A stretch of DNA of 32,260 bases. Source: a bacterium (GTDB lineage Bacteria > Thermosulfidibacterota > Thermosulfidibacteria > Thermosulfidibacterales > Thermosulfidibacteraceae). The stretch is taken from assembly GCA_027033775.1 (NCBI GenBank), contig JALVKL010000135.1, positions 1-32,260 of the forward strand. Reading direction: 5' to 3'. Made by a program: the position numbers and the translations under genes. This document shows positions 1 through 7,720 of this stretch, in pieces (within the stretch, counting starts at the first letter, position 1; each line of letters begins with the position of its first letter). The notes beneath the pieces were generated by a model that was not told the origin of the DNA, did no database searches, and saw only the letters and a program-made list of their open reading frames with translations.

Positions 1-349
1 ACATAAGGCATCTTGCCATAACTTCAGCCCACTGTTCCACATCGGATCTTGTATAGAAATTTATTATAGGAGTTCCTGTAGTTCCCGATGACATGTGGAA
101 TCTGACAAAGGATTCTTTAGGTGCACACGTATATTTAAAAGGGTATCCTTCCCTCAAATGGTCTTTAGTAAGAAAGGGAAGCTCTTCTAAATCATCTAAA
201 CTCCTTATATCTTCGGGTTCTACTTTATTTATATGTTCCCAATAAAACGGATTGTTTTTCTTTATGTGCCTTATAGTATTTCTTAATCTCTCCAGTTGAA
301 TTTTTTCTATGTCTCTTCTGTCCATAGTTTCAATACGAGGTTGATACAT
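1..349 (-). CDS. paaK: Phenylacetate-CoA ligase (PaaK family), 5' part only, cut by window edge
   Basis: This gene is absent from the ORF track because it runs off the left edge; I read it from the reverse complement. The visible 116 residues start MYQPRIETMDRR and contain the AMP/ATP-binding motif SSGTTGTP, preceded by a typical PaaK N-terminal stretch (LPFLTKDHLREGYPF). PaaK-family enzymes activate aryl acetates to CoA thioesters with ATP in the cytoplasm. The ATG at 349 has a GGAGG ribosome site just upstream and overlaps the 3' end of the iorB-like gene by 20 nt, so the two are translationally coupled. In many anaerobes a PaaK-like ligase travels with indolepyruvate oxidoreductase genes and acts on aryl acetates. 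The exact acid cannot be told from this fragment. The family assignment is secure. Confidence 0.9.
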   Translation of the reverse strand, partial: MYQPRIETMDRRDIEKIQLERLRNTIRHIKKNNPFYWEHINKVEPEDIRSLDDLEELPFLTKDHLREGYPFKYTCAPKESFVRFHMSSGTTGTPIINFYTRSDVEQWAEVMARCLM

Positions 350-851
350 GGCTTTCCTCCCGCATATATCCTGCCATTAAGGCGTTTATATTTTCTGAGG
401 AGTCTTTTTTTATCCGTTTCAGTAAATCTAAAGCCCTTTTGGTATTTAAGTGAAAAATTTTTAGAAGTATTCCTAAGGCAACCATATTTGCTGATTTTAA
501 AGGGATATTCTCTTCTTTCATAATTTTTTCCAAGTTTATAATATGATAGTTTTCATAATTGTCTATTTTGTATCCCAAAATGGTTGCCTTATCCTTCATA
601 TAAAACAAAGCTTTTGGGAGTTCGTCTGGATGTAAGACCACTCCTATGTCTGCCTCTTTTCTTTTAATAAGGGGGGAGTAAAAATTGCCAATTTTCATAA
701 ATGAAATTACACTACCTCCTCTGGTGGCCATACCATGGGTTTCCGTGGAGATAACCTTGTGCCCTTCTTGTGTCAATAATTCTCCAAGTATCCTGGTGAG
801 GAGTACTATTCCCTGTCCTCCTGTGCCTGAGAACACCATCTTTTTATTCAT
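330..851 (-). CDS. iorB: Indolepyruvate/2-oxoacid:ferredoxin oxidoreductase, beta (gamma-domain) subunit
   Basis: The 173-residue protein opens with the nucleotide-binding type motif FSGTGGQGIVLLTRILGE and continues with THGMATRGGSV, both hallmarks of the gamma/IorB domain of 2-oxoacid:ferredoxin oxidoreductases. IorB works with the TPP- and Fe-S-containing IorA subunit to convert aryl pyruvates oxidatively to aryl-acetyl-CoA, reducing ferredoxin. No IorA is visible; it may lie left of the window. The length is slightly short for the family (about 190-200 aa), mainly at the C-terminus, but the frame is open throughout. ATG at 851 is the only sensible start, and no clear Shine-Dalgarno sequence precedes it. 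It is the first gene of a leftward unit with the PaaK-like ligase, and its promoter region is shared with the divergent thiolase gene. Confidence 0.85.
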   Translation of the reverse strand: MNKKMVFSGTGGQGIVLLTRILGELLTQEGHKVISTETHGMATRGGSVISFMKIGNFYSPLIKRKEADIGVVLHPDELPKALFYMKDKATILGYKIDNYENYHIINLEKIMKEENIPLKSANMVALGILLKIFHLNTKRALDLLKRIKKDSSENINALMAGYMREESHVSTSY

Positions 852-877
852 AACTGCAAGGATTAATACTGGAAATT

Positions 878-892
878 CAGCTTGTCAAGCTG
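878..892. promoter_or_regulatory. Perfect 7-1-7 palindrome in the iorB/thiolase divergent promoter
   Basis: CAGCTTG-T-CAAGCTG is a perfect inverted repeat. Its core TTGTCAA supplies a -35-like hexamer on both strands: TTGTCA rightwards and TTGACA leftwards. This is a plausible operator from which one regulator could block both divergent transcripts. The symmetry is seen directly; the regulator is not identified. Confidence 0.5.
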
Positions 893-909
893 GTGAAATA
901 GTGTAAAAT
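882..909 (+). promoter_or_regulatory. Candidate sigma70-type promoter for the thiolase gene
   Basis: TTGTCA at 882-887, a 16-nt spacer, and TAAAAT at 904-909. It lies about 30 nt ahead of the ATG at 939. The -35 element is inside the 15-bp palindrome. It is a sequence match only. Confidence 0.45.
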
Positions 910-938
910 ACTAAAAGTGTTATATTGTGAGGTGTGCA

Positions 939-2120
939 ATGAAGCTCAAGGACCTTAAGGAAAAATACGCCATTGTAGGCGTGGGATATACTCCTCAAGG
1001 GAAAGTTCCTGGAAGGAGTGCTCTCAGTTTTCATCTTGAAGCCTGTGCCAACGCCATAGCTGATGCTGGTTTAAAAAAGGATGACATAGACGGGTTGATA
1101 TGCTATCGCAGGTTCAATCCGTTGTGTAACGAACCAGAGGTAACCCCTTATCTTTTGGCTCAAATGTTGGGTATTACACCCAGATATATCACCCAGGAGG
1201 CAAATTGTGCACGAACACACCTTTTCCATGCTATAGCAGCGTTAGAACTTGGTCTTTGCAATTACGTGCTTATATCTTATGCAGACAACGGTGCAACAGG
1301 TGGCAGAACGTTTATAGAAGAGGATACTCATGGGGAGCCTCCGCAGGATCTTTTGTTATACGGACAGATGGGCTTTACGGCAGATTACGCAATGGCTGCA
1401 AGAAGGGCTATGCACCTTTATGGAACTGGGCCTGAGACTTGGAAGGAGATAGCGGTATCTCAGAGGAAATGGGCTTCTCTCAATCCTATAGCAACCTTGA
1501 AGGATAAGCCTTTAACTTATGAAGATTATTATAAATCTCCCATAATAGTCGAACCATTTAGACTGTGCGATGCGTGCTTAATATCCGATGGTGGAAGAGC
1601 CGTTGTGGTCACCTCTGTTGAAAGGGCTAAAGATCTTAGACACCCTGTGGTGGCTGTTATGGGACTTGGCATGGCAAATCCGTGTTATGATGTTCATCAA
1701 TCCCCCTATTTGGCTGGTCCAACAGGAGCAAAGGAGGCTGGTAAGCAGGCCTTTGAAATGGCTGGCATTACCCTTGAAGATATAGATGCTTGTGAAATAT
1801 ACGATTGCTTCACATACACTGTGGAGGTGACATTACAGGATTATGGATTCTTTGAACCAGGAGAGGGGAAGGAATGGTTTAAAGATGGTGCCACAGCTCC
1901 TGGTGGTAGAATGCCGGTAAACACTTCAGGGGGTCTTCTTGCTGAGGCGTATTTTATGGGGCTAACTCCACTGTCTGAAGCCGTTATGCAACTAATGGGA
2001 AGGTGTGGGGACAGACAGCTTGGTCCTAAAACTAATACAAAAGAGCCTGAAATTATTCTGGTCAGCGATAACGGAGGGGCTTTGCAGACTCATTGTTGTA
2101 TAATCCTTAGGAGGCTTTAA
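939..2120 (+). CDS. Thiolase-superfamily protein (SCP-x/BbsB-like acyl-CoA thiolase)
   Basis: The 393-aa protein belongs to the SCP-x/lipid-transfer branch of thiolases, which carry out CoA-dependent C-C cleavage or condensation in the cytoplasm. Visible marks are YAIVGVGYTPQG at the N-terminus, a Cys at residue 90 in QEANCARTHLFHA at the usual nucleophile position, the region CEIYDCFTYTVE, the loop GGRMPVNTSGGLLAEAYFMG, and a C-terminal DNGGALQTHCC. I prefer ATG 939 over the tracked GTG 927, because GTGAGG at 927-932 is then a ribosome site at proper spacing. One base separates it from the DUF35 gene, and this branch of thiolases commonly needs such a partner, as in benzoylsuccinyl-CoA thiolase BbsAB. 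Substrate unknown; an acetyl-CoA acetyltransferase-like role is the alternative. Confidence 0.85.
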   Translation: MKLKDLKEKYAIVGVGYTPQGKVPGRSALSFHLEACANAIADAGLKKDDIDGLICYRRFNPLCNEPEVTPYLLAQMLGITPRYITQEANCARTHLFHAIAALELGLCNYVLISYADNGATGGRTFIEEDTHGEPPQDLLLYGQMGFTADYAMAARRAMHLYGTGPETWKEIAVSQRKWASLNPIATLKDKPLTYEDYYKSPIIVEPFRLCDACLISDGGRAVVVTSVERAKDLRHPVVAVMGLGMANPCYDVHQSPYLAGPTGAKEAGKQAFEMAGITLEDIDACEIYDCFTYTVEVTLQDYGFFEPGEGKEWFKDGATAPGGRMPVNTSGGLLAEAYFMGLTPLSEAVMQLMGRCGDRQLGPKTNTKEPEIILVSDNGGALQTHCCIILRRL

Positions 2121-2121
2121 G

Positions 2122-2517
2122 ATGCAAAACTTAATTCCAATTCCTACCGCAGATACCAAAGAATTTTGGGAAGGGTGTAAGAGAAAGGTTTTAAGATTTC
2201 AAAAGTGCTTGAATTGTGGATATGTAAGGTGGCCTCCTTCTAATCTCTGCCCATCTTGTCACTCTTTTGATTATAAATGGATAGAGTCCTCTGGCAGAGG
2301 AAAAATATACACCTTTGCTGTATACAGAGTGGCTTTTCATCCTGCTTGGAAGGATAAAACGCCTTACATAACAGCAGTTATCGAATTGGAGGAGGGACCC
2401 AAAATACTCTCTAACATAGTGGAGGCTTCACCTGAAAGTGTCAGTTGCGATATGCCTGTGGAGGTTGTTTGGGAAAGAGCTGGCGAATATTACATACCGA
2501 GATTTAAGCCCCTTTAA
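2122..2517 (+). CDS. DUF35 Zn-ribbon/OB-fold thiolase partner (BbsA-like)
   Basis: The 131-aa protein has a rubredoxin-like zinc ribbon with Cys pairs at residues 29/32 and 43/46 (CLNCG and CPSC), followed by an OB-fold that begins near SGRGKIYTFAVYR. Proteins of this family bind CoA or acyl-CoA and form stable complexes with SCP-x-type thiolases; BbsA and the DUF35 member of archaeal HMG-CoA synthase complexes are examples. Its ATG comes one base after the thiolase stop, with AGGAGG inside the 3' end of that gene, so the two are surely co-translated. The 3' end overlaps by 14 nt, tail to tail, with the opposing TIGR01777-type gene, and I see no terminator there. Confidence 0.88.
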   Translation: MQNLIPIPTADTKEFWEGCKRKVLRFQKCLNCGYVRWPPSNLCPSCHSFDYKWIESSGRGKIYTFAVYRVAFHPAWKDKTPYITAVIELEEGPKILSNIVEASPESVSCDMPVEVVWERAGEYYIPRFKPL

Positions 2518-3361
2518 ATTTGAATCCGTAATCTAATAGCCTTTTAGGCATTACACGCTGGCTCCAGGTAAAGGTTTCTCCTTGCTCGCCAAAAAATTTT
2601 AAGATAGAACAGGGAATTCTGACTTCAAACCTTGTGCCAAGTATATTTCTATAAAAGGATTTCTGTTTTAAGGGATGGCTGGATGATATATTAAATGTGC
2701 CTTCCAGTTTTTTGTCTATTATGAATAACACAGCATCTACAAAATCCTCTATATCAATCCAAGATATCCATTGATCTGGGTTACACATTATAACGCCAGT
2801 TTTCAATTTTAGAAGAGGTTTGAGCAGTCTTTTAAATCCTCCACCTTCTCCTATAACCACTCCTATTCTCAGAATGGATACTCTGTGAAGGGAAGATGCC
2901 TTTAAAGCCTCCTTCTCCCATGCTTTACACAACCTTACAAGGAAAAATTTATCGTCTCCTAAAGGAGTATCTTCCGTTATTATAGAATTTCCTTTGTCTC
3001 CGTATATTCCAATAGCTGATGCGTTAATTAAAAATTTGCTTTTTGATCCTGAAAGAGCAAAGACTATATTCGAGGTAACATTTACTCTGGATTCCCATAT
3101 CTTCTTCTTCACACTGGGTGTCCAAGGCTTATAAATGGGGTATCCGACAAGATTTATTATTATGTCACTTTCCTCTATTTCCCTTTCCCATTCTCCCTTC
3201 TTGACAAGGTTTGCCTTTATATATCTTATCTTTTTGTCATGCTTTACTTTTAAAGGATTTTCTCTTCTTGTGGGAATCACAATTTCTGAAGATATTTTAA
3301 GCAATTTCTCCAGCAGATGGCTACCGAGAAAGCCTGTTCCCCCTGCAAGAAACACCTTCAT
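2504..3361 (-). CDS. TIGR01777-family NAD(P)-dependent epimerase-like protein (YfcH/SulA type)
   Basis: The protein begins MKVFLAGGTGFLGSHLLE, a Rossmann dinucleotide-binding motif (GGTGFLG, residues 7-13), and carries INASAIGIYGDKG, the equivalent of the SDR active-site segment. Length (285 aa) and the C-terminal region (KSFYRNILG, MPKRLLDYGFKFK) match the TIGR01777 group. The physiological substrate of this group is generally unknown. The tracked start at 3379 adds MVVNNS; I prefer ATG 3361 because family members begin at the Rossmann strand, although neither start has a strong ribosome site. It overlaps the DUF35 gene at the 3' end and is divergent from the small secreted protein. There is no evident link to the CoA genes. 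Confidence 0.85.
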   Translation of the reverse strand: MKVFLAGGTGFLGSHLLEKLLKISSEIVIPTRRENPLKVKHDKKIRYIKANLVKKGEWEREIEESDIIINLVGYPIYKPWTPSVKKKIWESRVNVTSNIVFALSGSKSKFLINASAIGIYGDKGNSIITEDTPLGDDKFFLVRLCKAWEKEALKASSLHRVSILRIGVVIGEGGGFKRLLKPLLKLKTGVIMCNPDQWISWIDIEDFVDAVLFIIDKKLEGTFNISSSHPLKQKSFYRNILGTRFEVRIPCSILKFFGEQGETFTWSQRVMPKRLLDYGFKFKGA

Positions 3362-3365
3362 GGAG

Positions 3366-3394
3366 TTGTTAACTACCATATTTGATGATAAATT
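3366..3394 (+). promoter_or_regulatory. Candidate promoter for the 129-aa secreted protein
   Basis: TTGTTA at 3366-3371, a 17-nt spacer and TAAATT at 3389-3394 precede a strong ribosome site (AAGGAGGAGA) and ATG 3425. This is a sequence match only, in an AT-rich stretch. Confidence 0.35.
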
Positions 3395-3424
3395 TAAAAC
3401 AAATTTATGTAAGGAGGAGAAAAA

Positions 3425-3814
3425 ATGAAAAGATTAACCATTATAGCCATAATCATATTCACATTATTTGCCGGTTCTGTTGTTTACGGTAGAGTTATTA
3501 GCAGGATAAAGGTGGATCTTTACTCTGTATATTTTTATACAAAATACAAGCTTTCACCAACCAGTATAGATTATGTAATTACAAATTTCGGTCCTGGAAA
3601 TATCAGATTTTTAAAGAGCGTGGATATTGTGCTTGATAATGAGGGTAGGGTAGCTGGGGTACAGTTCATATATCAGCTACCAGATGGCTTTAAGAGGAAG
3701 ACCTTTTTAACCAACATAATTGGGTGGACATTTAAAAAGGCGAAAAGGAGAGGCATCAGCAAAAAGATTGTTTTGAGATTGGTTACAACAGAAGAGCTTA
3801 ACATCCCTTGGTGA
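3425..3814 (+). CDS. Hypothetical small exported protein
   Basis: I do not recognise a family. The 129-aa protein starts MKRLTIIAIIIFTLFAGSVVYG, a clear signal peptide with likely cleavage after VYG, giving a mature periplasmic protein of about 107 aa. The mature part is basic and mixed alpha/beta in appearance (KVDLYSVYFYTKYKLSP, VDIVLDNEGRVAGVQFIYQLPDGF, KKAKRRGISKKIVLRLV), with no Cys and no repeats. The start is firm because AAGGAGGAGA precedes the ATG. It is transcribed alone, divergent from the TIGR01777-type gene and convergent with the CsgG-like lipoprotein gene 18 bp away. An outer-surface or periplasmic structural role is possible, but nothing in the sequence proves it. Confidence 0.75.
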   Translation: MKRLTIIAIIIFTLFAGSVVYGRVISRIKVDLYSVYFYTKYKLSPTSIDYVITNFGPGNIRFLKSVDIVLDNEGRVAGVQFIYQLPDGFKRKTFLTNIIGWTFKKAKRRGISKKIVLRLVTTEELNIPW

Positions 3815-3832
3815 TGCCTCTCCCATTAATTG

Positions 3833-4813
3833 CTATCTAACGAGGGTGTAATATACCCAGCCTATTTTTCCATTGGGAAGCTGTATCTGATACCAATTTC
3901 CCTGTTTTCCAATGGCTTTAACTGTTGTTCCTTGAGTTAAAGTGGTGATGATTCCGTAATTTGTGCCAGGCCCACTTCTTATATTCACCTTGCTGCCGGT
4001 TATGGTCATAGTTTTTGCACTTGTGAAAGGCACATAAGTTGAAGTACTTGTTGTTTTGGGTTTGTAAGCCTGTCCGTTTTCACCATATCTAAAATAGTTT
4101 TCAGGAACTAGTTTGGATATTTCCTGAACTGCTCTATCAAGCATAACAGCAATTGCCTTTTCCATAGGGGTATTCTTGTAAGCTCCCAAGGCTCCTCCAA
4201 GGGCAACAGTTCCTATTATTGTTCCACCAAGTCCTCCTAACTTCCAGCTTGTGGCTTTGCCTTCCACTCTGGTGGCGTTTATAACCCTTCCTGTTCTCAC
4301 ATCTACAAGTCTTATATCAGCTGCTATGTAAGCATCCTTTTTGGCACCCCCTATAGCACCTATAAATGGCACTCTGAAAGGAGCTACCCCTGCTCCCCCT
4401 TTTATACCCGATGCATTGGGTTCAAAGGCTGTGATGGCACCGATAACAAGAATATCTGCACCTTCCAAAAGGCCAATTTTAGGAGCTTTGTTTGCCTGTA
4501 CATATCCGGATTGTCCAAGATTTAGCTCTTCCTTTATAGCTTCTAAACCTTCTCCTCTTTCCAGCACTATAAATTTTCCGCTTTTGAATAAGGCTGTGGC
4601 CAGCATATCTGCCAATCCGCTTCCTATTTCACCGCTACACTTTGCTGCTTTGCATTTGAAGCTGGCAACAGCTATTCTTGCCTTTGGTCCTTGATATGTG
4701 AGGGTTTGCTGAACGCCAGGGCCTGAGCTTTCCACATTTGTGCTTATCTCTGTGCAACCTGTGGCAACAAATACAAGTATAATTAAGATGGTTATGAACT
4801 TAAAAAATTTCAT
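3833..4813 (-). CDS. CsgG-like lipoprotein with C-terminal SH3b domain
   Basis: The 326-aa protein has a lipoprotein signal ending LVFVATGC, so Cys20 would be lipidated. Residues about 45-235 resemble the CsgG/curli-assembly family: IAVASFKC, GLADMLATALFKSGKFIVLERGEGLEAIKEE, EGADILVIGAITAFEP and DIRLVDVRTGRVINATRVEGKA. After a Thr/Ser-rich linker, residues about 265-326 form a bacterial SH3 domain (KVNIRSGPGTNYGIITTLTQGTTVKAIGKQGNWYQIQL), which usually binds cell-wall material. CsgG itself is an outer-membrane secretion pore, but many CsgG-domain lipoproteins are not curli exporters, and no csgA/B/E/F genes are near. GGAGGGAGG precedes the ATG. It lies just downstream of the CoA-transferase operon terminator. 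Confidence 0.85.
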   Translation of the reverse strand: MKFFKFITILIILVFVATGCTEISTNVESSGPGVQQTLTYQGPKARIAVASFKCKAAKCSGEIGSGLADMLATALFKSGKFIVLERGEGLEAIKEELNLGQSGYVQANKAPKIGLLEGADILVIGAITAFEPNASGIKGGAGVAPFRVPFIGAIGGAKKDAYIAADIRLVDVRTGRVINATRVEGKATSWKLGGLGGTIIGTVALGGALGAYKNTPMEKAIAVMLDRAVQEISKLVPENYFRYGENGQAYKPKTTSTSTYVPFTSAKTMTITGSKVNIRSGPGTNYGIITTLTQGTTVKAIGKQGNWYQIQLPNGKIGWVYYTLVR

Positions 4814-4850
4814 GGGCCTCCCTCCATGTTAGCTTTTTAGTTTAGCTTCT

Positions 4851-4883
4851 AAAAAAAATAACGGGGGGTCAATAGACCCCCCG
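4851..4883 (-). terminator. Rho-independent terminator of the CoA-transferase operon
   Basis: Read on the minus strand, a perfect 9-bp stem (CGGGGGGTC / GACCCCCCG) with a 4-nt loop occupies 4862-4883 and is followed by TTATTTTTTTT. It lies 24 nt past the stop of the last CoA-transferase gene, which is ideal placement. It separates that operon from the CsgG-like gene. Confidence 0.92.
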
Positions 4884-4906
4884 ACAAAATCTAAAATTTA
4901 TAATTT

Positions 4907-6238
4907 TTAGATCACACCTTCTTCTTTAAGTTCGTGGAGTTCTTCTTTGCCATAGTTGAGCATGGTAAGATAAATGTATTCATTATCCCTTCCTACAGGC
5001 CTACAGACCCACTTGACTCTTGGAGGTGTTTCCGTCATCTTCCAGGGCTGATTGCATATAATAAGCTCACCGTATATTGGGTCGTTGAATTTCTCAAAGG
5101 TTCCCCTTATCCACCAGTTTTCTGTATGCATGGCTTCCCATGCAGAACAGACCTTACCAGGAACTACAACACCGCCTTTTCCACTCTCTTTAGCTTCTTT
5201 GTTGGCTTTCATAACCCTTTCGTATATTTCCTGATACTCCTTATCTATGGTCCACTTTTCTATCTCTTTGTAAGCAGCCTTCATATTCTCGAAGTTTAAT
5301 CTCTCAAATATAGTGGGATATTTTTCCCTTAAATCTGGCCTCTCAATCACTTCGGTGAGCAAAGCCCAATTCACATCTGAGAATCCAGAGAGGAAACAGA
5401 ACCCGTCTTTACACTTAAAGTAGGTATAACAGAAAACCCCTGCATCCAGATTGCCAACCCTTTCAACAGTTTCTCCCCTGCCGTAAAAATACGTCAAACT
5501 GTAATTTATCATTCTGCCAAAGGCCTCTGCGGGAGAAACATCTATCATCTGACCTTCGCCTGTGTTGTGCCTGTAATGAAGGGCAACGAGTATGGAGAAG
5601 GCTGCGTAAGCTCCCCCACAGTACCATCCCATCCAATTGCCCTGTTTTGTGGGGACTTCCCACTCTTTAGGGTTGTTGGGATCTTCCACGTATTCGCCAG
5701 AGACATAGGTTATACCGCTCATTGCCTGATCTATAACATCTACATCGGCCTTTCCACATCCCGCTTTAGGGCCAAATTGCCCATAAGTGTAAATGGCACA
5801 GTATATGAGCTTGGGGTTTTCCTCCTTAAGCTGTCTATAACCAATACCCCATTCATCCATGGTACCAGGCAAGAATGTCTCAATTATAACATCAACTTTC
5901 TTTGCCAGTTTTTTGAATATTTCCCTGCCTTTTTCTTTATTCAGATTTAAGGTTATATGATATTTGTTTCTTCCTTCGTTTAAATAACCAAGCCCTTCTT
6001 CTTTGTGGGTAACACCGAAGGGGGTGTAGGTCCTTGCAGGATCTCCGCCAGGTGGCTCTATCCTTATAACGTTAGCTCCCATCTCTGCAAGAATGGAAGA
6101 GGCAAAGCAGCCAGCCATATTGGCATAACTCACATCAATTACCCATATATCGTCAAGGGCTTCCGGTTTCTTCCTAGCATACTTGGGATCGTCGTGTTCT
6201 CTTATCCACTCATCCCAAGGTTTTGTCATCTCTGTCAT
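4907..6238 (-). CDS. Family III CoA-transferase, subunit lacking the catalytic Asp (pair 1)
   Basis: The 443-aa protein is a CaiB/BaiF (family III) CoA-transferase homologue: LDDIWVIDVSYANMAGCFASSILAEMGANVIRIEPPGGDPAR, MDEWGIGYRQLKEENPKLIYCAIYTYGQFGP and the GEGQMIDVSPAEAF segment are all family features. Where active members carry the Asp that forms the covalent acyl anhydride, this protein reads GNWMGWYCGG, with Trp205. It is therefore probably a structural or substrate-binding subunit of a heteromer with the gene just upstream, 27 nt away. I choose ATG 6238 over the tracked TTG 6256, because GGAGG at about 6247-6251 then serves as ribosome site. A strong terminator follows. It is closely related to the gene at 8251-9582. 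Confidence 0.88.
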   Translation of the reverse strand: MTEMTKPWDEWIREHDDPKYARKKPEALDDIWVIDVSYANMAGCFASSILAEMGANVIRIEPPGGDPARTYTPFGVTHKEEGLGYLNEGRNKYHITLNLNKEKGREIFKKLAKKVDVIIETFLPGTMDEWGIGYRQLKEENPKLIYCAIYTYGQFGPKAGCGKADVDVIDQAMSGITYVSGEYVEDPNNPKEWEVPTKQGNWMGWYCGGAYAAFSILVALHYRHNTGEGQMIDVSPAEAFGRMINYSLTYFYGRGETVERVGNLDAGVFCYTYFKCKDGFCFLSGFSDVNWALLTEVIERPDLREKYPTIFERLNFENMKAAYKEIEKWTIDKEYQEIYERVMKANKEAKESGKGGVVVPGKVCSAWEAMHTENWWIRGTFEKFNDPIYGELIICNQPWKMTETPPRVKWVCRPVGRDNEYIYLTMLNYGKEELHELKEEGVI

Positions 6239-6265
6239 GGTTCCTTCCTCCTTCAAGGTTTTCTT

Positions 6266-7606
6266 TTAGGGGTAAATAACGCCTGATTTGCCATCCCAAT
6301 CATCAGGCGGTGTCCTTCCAATCATATCGCTCCATTTACCTATAACACCTTTCTTTTCCAATTCCTGTATCTCTTCCCATTTCATACCTAAGAATTTGGT
6401 GAGCACAAAATAGGTGTCAAAACCTACAGGCCTTCCAGCCCACTTTATTCTTCCAGGTGTCTTGGAGAGCTTAGGAGCTATACCCTCTTCTACAAGCTCA
6501 CCTATAACAGGATCGTGAACTCTCCATTTAAATCCTCTTATCTCAAAGTGAGGATCTGTGAAGTGATCCCTTCCATTGTGTACTTTTTCTGCTCCAAATC
6601 CGTATTTTTGCGCAAGCCTGTCTATTTCAGGCCAAATATTCTGGGATACCCATTCTTTTATAATTGAAAGAAGCTCTGTAGCATTTTCCTCTTTTAATCT
6701 TTCTAAATGTGTGGCAAATCTTGGGTTTTCAGCAAGATCCATTCTCTTCATGGCTTTGCACAGTCCTACAAACTGTTCATCGGTGGCGCATGCAATGGCA
6801 ACAAACTCTCCATCTTTGCTCCTGAATATATCACTGGGGCAGATGGCAACATCTCTGTTGCCATATCTTTCTCGGGGTTTTCCTGTAAGATGCTGATACA
6901 GCCAGGTCCAATCCATGGCTCTCATAATGTTTTCTGCCTGGGAGAACTCTATATATTGCCCCTTTCCTGTTCTGTCTCTGTAGTGGAGAGCAGCCAAAAT
7001 GCCAACGGCAGCCTTAAGGGCTCCATAGTAATCGCAGAGCCATATACCAGATTTCATAGGCAATCTTCCAGGAAAACCTGATATCCAAGCTTCTCCAGAT
7101 TCGGATTGAGCTATGGCATCATAAGAAGGCCTTTCCACATAAGGTCCCCACTGTCCAAATCCGTTGTTGGCTATGTAAATCAGCTTCGGATTAACTTCCT
7201 TCATCTGCCTGTATCCCACACCCCATCTGTCCAGTGTTCCTGCCCTTAGGTTTTCCACAAATACATCGGCTCTTTTGATAAGCTCCATAAATATCTCTTT
7301 TCCTTCGGGATAATGAAGATCAATACCCACACTGTATTTGTTTCTGGCTTCCTTTAGCCATCCAAGGGCCTGTTTCTTGTAAAACCACCCCCAAGGGGTA
7401 AGTGATCTCATGGTGTCTCCCATACCAGGTAGCTCAACTTTAATTACTGTGGCTCCAAATTCTGCCAGATACGCTGGGGTTGCTGGTCCAAGAATTAGTG
7501 TGCAGAATTCAACTATTACAATATCGGAAAGGGCTTCTGGTTTTTCAAACACTTTTTCAAGTGAGAACTCCTGTTCAGCCCATTTTAGAAAGTCTTCCTT
7601 TGCCAT
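6266..7606 (-). CDS. Family III CoA-transferase, catalytic subunit (pair 1)
   Basis: The 446-aa protein has the N-terminal family signature ([39 protein letters not shown]), the [27 protein letters not shown] segment, and [15 protein letters not shown], whose Asp192 (codon 7031-7033) aligns with the catalytic Asp of formyl-CoA transferase. Family III enzymes move CoA between carboxylic acids through mixed-anhydride and Asp-CoA thioester intermediates. ATG 7606 follows AAGGAGG. It is the first gene of the pair-1 unit. The two-gene layout with one Asp-bearing and one Asp-less subunit is like that of heteromeric enzymes such as succinyl-CoA:benzylsuccinate CoA-transferase (BbsEF). Donor and acceptor acids are unknown. 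Confidence 0.9.
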   Translation of the reverse strand: MAKEDFLKWAEQEFSLEKVFEKPEALSDIVIVEFCTLILGPATPAYLAEFGATVIKVELPGMGDTMRSLTPWGWFYKKQALGWLKEARNKYSVGIDLHYPEGKEIFMELIKRADVFVENLRAGTLDRWGVGYRQMKEVNPKLIYIANNGFGQWGPYVERPSYDAIAQSESGEAWISGFPGRLPMKSGIWLCDYYGALKAAVGILAALHYRDRTGKGQYIEFSQAENIMRAMDWTWLYQHLTGKPRERYGNRDVAICPSDIFRSKDGEFVAIACATDEQFVGLCKAMKRMDLAENPRFATHLERLKEENATELLSIIKEWVSQNIWPEIDRLAQKYGFGAEKVHNGRDHFTDPHFEIRGFKWRVHDPVIGELVEEGIAPKLSKTPGRIKWAGRPVGFDTYFVLTKFLGMKWEEIQELEKKGVIGKWSDMIGRTPPDDWDGKSGVIYP

Positions 7607-7640
7607 TTTCGTGTCCTCCTTGAAAGGTTTCTGGTTTTAT

Positions 7641-7670
7641 TTAAAAGCAGAGTTTTTATGCGTGTGTCAA
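7641..7670 (-). promoter_or_regulatory. Candidate promoter for CoA-transferase pair 1
   Basis: On the minus strand TTGACA (7670-7665) is followed after 18 nt by TTTTAA (7646-7641). The -35 element is perfect, the -10 weak. Transcription would start about 30 nt ahead of ATG 7606. Confidence 0.35.
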
Positions 7671-7690
7671 GAGTTAATTAATTTTTTTTG

Positions 7691-7720
7691 TTGATGCTTA
7701 AACTCATTGTTCTGTATAAT
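7691..7720 (+). promoter_or_regulatory. Promoter of the hotdog thioesterase gene
   Basis: TTGATG at 7691-7696, an 18-nt spacer, and a perfect TATAAT at 7715-7720, followed by a good ribosome site and ATG 7761. Confidence 0.55.

Noticed and set aside
330-851. Frameshift or truncation of iorB
   Set aside because: The protein is slightly short, but the stop sits in the usual overlap with the PaaK start and the frame is clean, so it is probably a natural length.
685-906. Plus-strand 73-aa ORF opposite iorB
   Set aside because: It is antisense to a well-supported iorB-like gene, has no family features, and spans the divergent promoter.
4341-4694. Plus-strand 117-aa ORF inside the CsgG-like gene
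   Set aside because: Low-complexity Pro/Ala/Ser translation, a shadow of the minus-strand gene; no ribosome site.
5567-5950. Plus-strand ORFs opposite the CoA-transferase genes (also 6576-7081 and 9626-10204)
   Set aside because: They are frame shadows of conserved minus-strand genes, with no homology marks.
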